DNA of 7,058 nt from Clostridia bacterium. GTDB lineage: Bacteria; Bacillota_A; Clostridia; Christensenellales; UBA1242. The notes beneath the pieces were generated by a model that saw nothing but the letters and a program-made list of their open reading frames with translations, searched no databases and was not told where the DNA came from. Shown here one piece after another: positions 6,116 through 7,058 of the stretch. The position numbers were made by a program, and so were the translations under genes. Location: assembly GCA_017508345.1 (NCBI GenBank), contig JAFVZD010000133.1, positions 1-7,058 of the forward strand, written 5' to 3'. Numbering within the stretch: position 1 is the stretch's first letter; each line of letters begins with the position of its first letter.

Positions 6116-7058
6116 CTATGCTATCATACTACTAGCCAGTGTATCACATTCAGCAGATGTTTTGTCTGTTACAGTTATAGCACTTCCCGAACCCACATGA
6201 TTACTAATATATGTATCACTACCATCACATGTAAATTGCATTCTAACAGTATCCGTACTCATACCATACACATTACTACTGCTAGTAGTCCCCCAGCCTA
6301 CTATTGTTCCACCATATCCAGCACCAAAATTTTCATTACATATTCTATATGATGTTACACTATTGCCATATACCACCACATTACTAATAGTACACGCTTC
6401 ACTATATCCTATTAGTCCACCTACATGCGTATATGGTCTACCTCTTCCTACGAATATCAACCACTCACCTTTACTTTCCGCAGTAATGGTACAACTTTTT
6501 ACATAAGAATTATTTATATTCGAGCTTCCCGCCGTAGTACCAGCTATTCCACCTACATAAGTACGCCCCTCGTGCTGATTACTCTCAGCCCTACCATATA
6601 TACTTACACTAGTCACACTACTCTTTGTGATAGTCCCTGTATTTCTACCTACTATTCCACCTACATATGCATCATAATAATATGACCACACACCTCTACG
6701 AGCATCCACACTACCGCCCGTAATATGCACCTTACTAATAGTTCCTGTATTTATTCCACACAATATACCTGCCCATATATCACAGTCAGTACTCGTCTGA
6801 TTATCATTCTTTAATGTGCAATTACTTATTTTAAGATTGGTAATTGTACCAGAATTTTGTTGTATCATACCAGCATAAGTTAAATTACTACCATCATTCA
6901 CCGCCCATCCAGATATCGTGAAACCTTGTCCATCTAGTGTCCCCGCGAATGAGCCTAGCATTGTGGTATATCCTGACATACTTATATCATTAATCACCAT
7001 AAACTTGCCACTACTACCATTCATACTACCCCAATGCGTAGTATTGGCTACATAGGTA
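6116..7058 (-). CDS. GLUG-like repeat protein, probable surface protein (C-terminal part; 5' end off window)
   Basis: The frame stays open through the right edge of the window, so the 313 residues seen are the C-terminal part of a longer protein. The ATG at 7024 is internal: codons upstream of it read TYVANTTHWGS without a stop, and no ribosome site is evident there. The visible part begins with FMVINDISMSGYTTMLGSFAGTLDGQGFTISGW, the xGTLDGxGxTI lead-in typical of GLUG-repeat surface proteins. About six imperfect repeats follow, with cores AGMIQQNSGTITNL, AGILCGINTGTISK, GGIVGRNTGTITKS, GGIAGTTAGSSNIN, GGLIGYSEACTISN and a degenerate GGTIVGWGTTSSSN, spaced about 30-44 residues. This pattern predicts a right-handed beta-helix rich in Ser, Thr, Gly and Asn. 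The protein ends CDTLASSMIA with no LPxTG or membrane anchor, so any anchoring or secretion signal must be upstream. An adhesion or cell-envelope role is inferred from the family. Confidence 0.8.
   Translation of the reverse strand, partial: TYVANTTHWGSMNGSSGKFMVINDISMSGYTTMLGSFAGTLDGQGFTISGWAVNDGSNLTYAGMIQQNSGTITNLKISNCTLKNDNQTSTDCDIWAGILCGINTGTISKVHITGGSVDARRGVWSYYYDAYVGGIVGRNTGTITKSSVTSVSIYGRAESNQHEGRTYVGGIAGTTAGSSNINNSYVKSCTITAESKGEWLIFVGRGRPYTHVGGLIGYSEACTISNVVVYGNSVTSYRICNENFGAGYGGTIVGWGTTSSSNVYGMSTDTVRMQFTCDGSDTYISNHVGSGSAITVTDKTSAECDTLASSMIA
6544..6667 (-). repeat. Nucleotide-level repeats within the GLUG-like region
   Basis: CTATTCCACCTACATA occurs at 6544-6559 and again at 6652-6667, 108 bp (36 codons) apart. 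The shorter core CCACCTACAT also occurs at 6417-6426, 132 bp before its next copy. Each encodes the (Y/H)VGG(I/L) core of a protein repeat, so this is internal duplication within the gene, not a separate element. Confidence 0.7.

Noticed and set aside
6116..7024. The ATG at 7024 as the real start of the repeat protein.
   Set aside because: The frame continues without a stop to the window edge and the start would cut into the repeat-domain lead-in. No ribosome site precedes it.
1..7058. CRISPR arrays, insertion sequences, tRNA or rRNA genes, or TGA reassigned to tryptophan.
   Set aside because: There are no regularly spaced identical repeats, transposase motifs or cloverleaf-like sequences. 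Every gene reads through in the standard code with TGG for tryptophan.

Overview
The window comes from an AT-rich bacterial chromosome. All reading frames fit the standard bacterial code. Shine-Dalgarno sequences are recognisable and promoters are of the housekeeping sigma type, several with an extended -10 TGn. LeuRS has the short form without the leucine-specific insertion before KMSK, as in Bacillus. Together these suggest a low-GC Bacillota (Firmicutes) member. This placement is inferred from gene character, not from a search.

Layout from left to right. Positions 1-104 are very AT-rich non-coding DNA. A minus-strand gene for a small cytoplasmic gluzincin-type metalloprotease-like protein (105-767) follows, separated by a hairpin terminator from dnaN, the DNA polymerase III sliding clamp (849-1955, minus). 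A 229-bp divergent regulatory region lies between dnaN and a compact class I mannose-6-phosphate isomerase, manA (2191-2943, plus). A bidirectional terminator separates manA from the convergent pair to its right. That pair is leuS (3560-5950, minus), a complete leucyl-tRNA synthetase, and a downstream gene for a two-helix zinc-ribbon membrane protein (3044-3550, minus), whose Shine-Dalgarno overlaps the leuS stop codon. Upstream of leuS are a near-consensus promoter, a GC-rich patch and a large hairpin terminator. Last is the C-terminal part of a GLUG-like repeat, probably surface, protein (6116 to the right edge, minus).

The window is mostly housekeeping: replication (dnaN), translation (leuS) and sugar-phosphate metabolism (manA), with two uncharacterised small proteins and one probable surface protein. 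The transcription units appear to be dnaN (possibly reading through to the metalloprotease-like gene), manA alone, leuS plus the zinc-ribbon gene, and the repeat protein. I see no mobile element, CRISPR array, RNA gene or defence system, and no convincing new biological system. The points most worth a second look are the isolated dnaN with a metalloprotease-like gene behind it, the leuS/zinc-ribbon coupling, the shortened ManA N-terminus, substitutions at conserved LeuRS motifs, and short symmetric or GC-rich elements inside the dnaN and leuS promoters.
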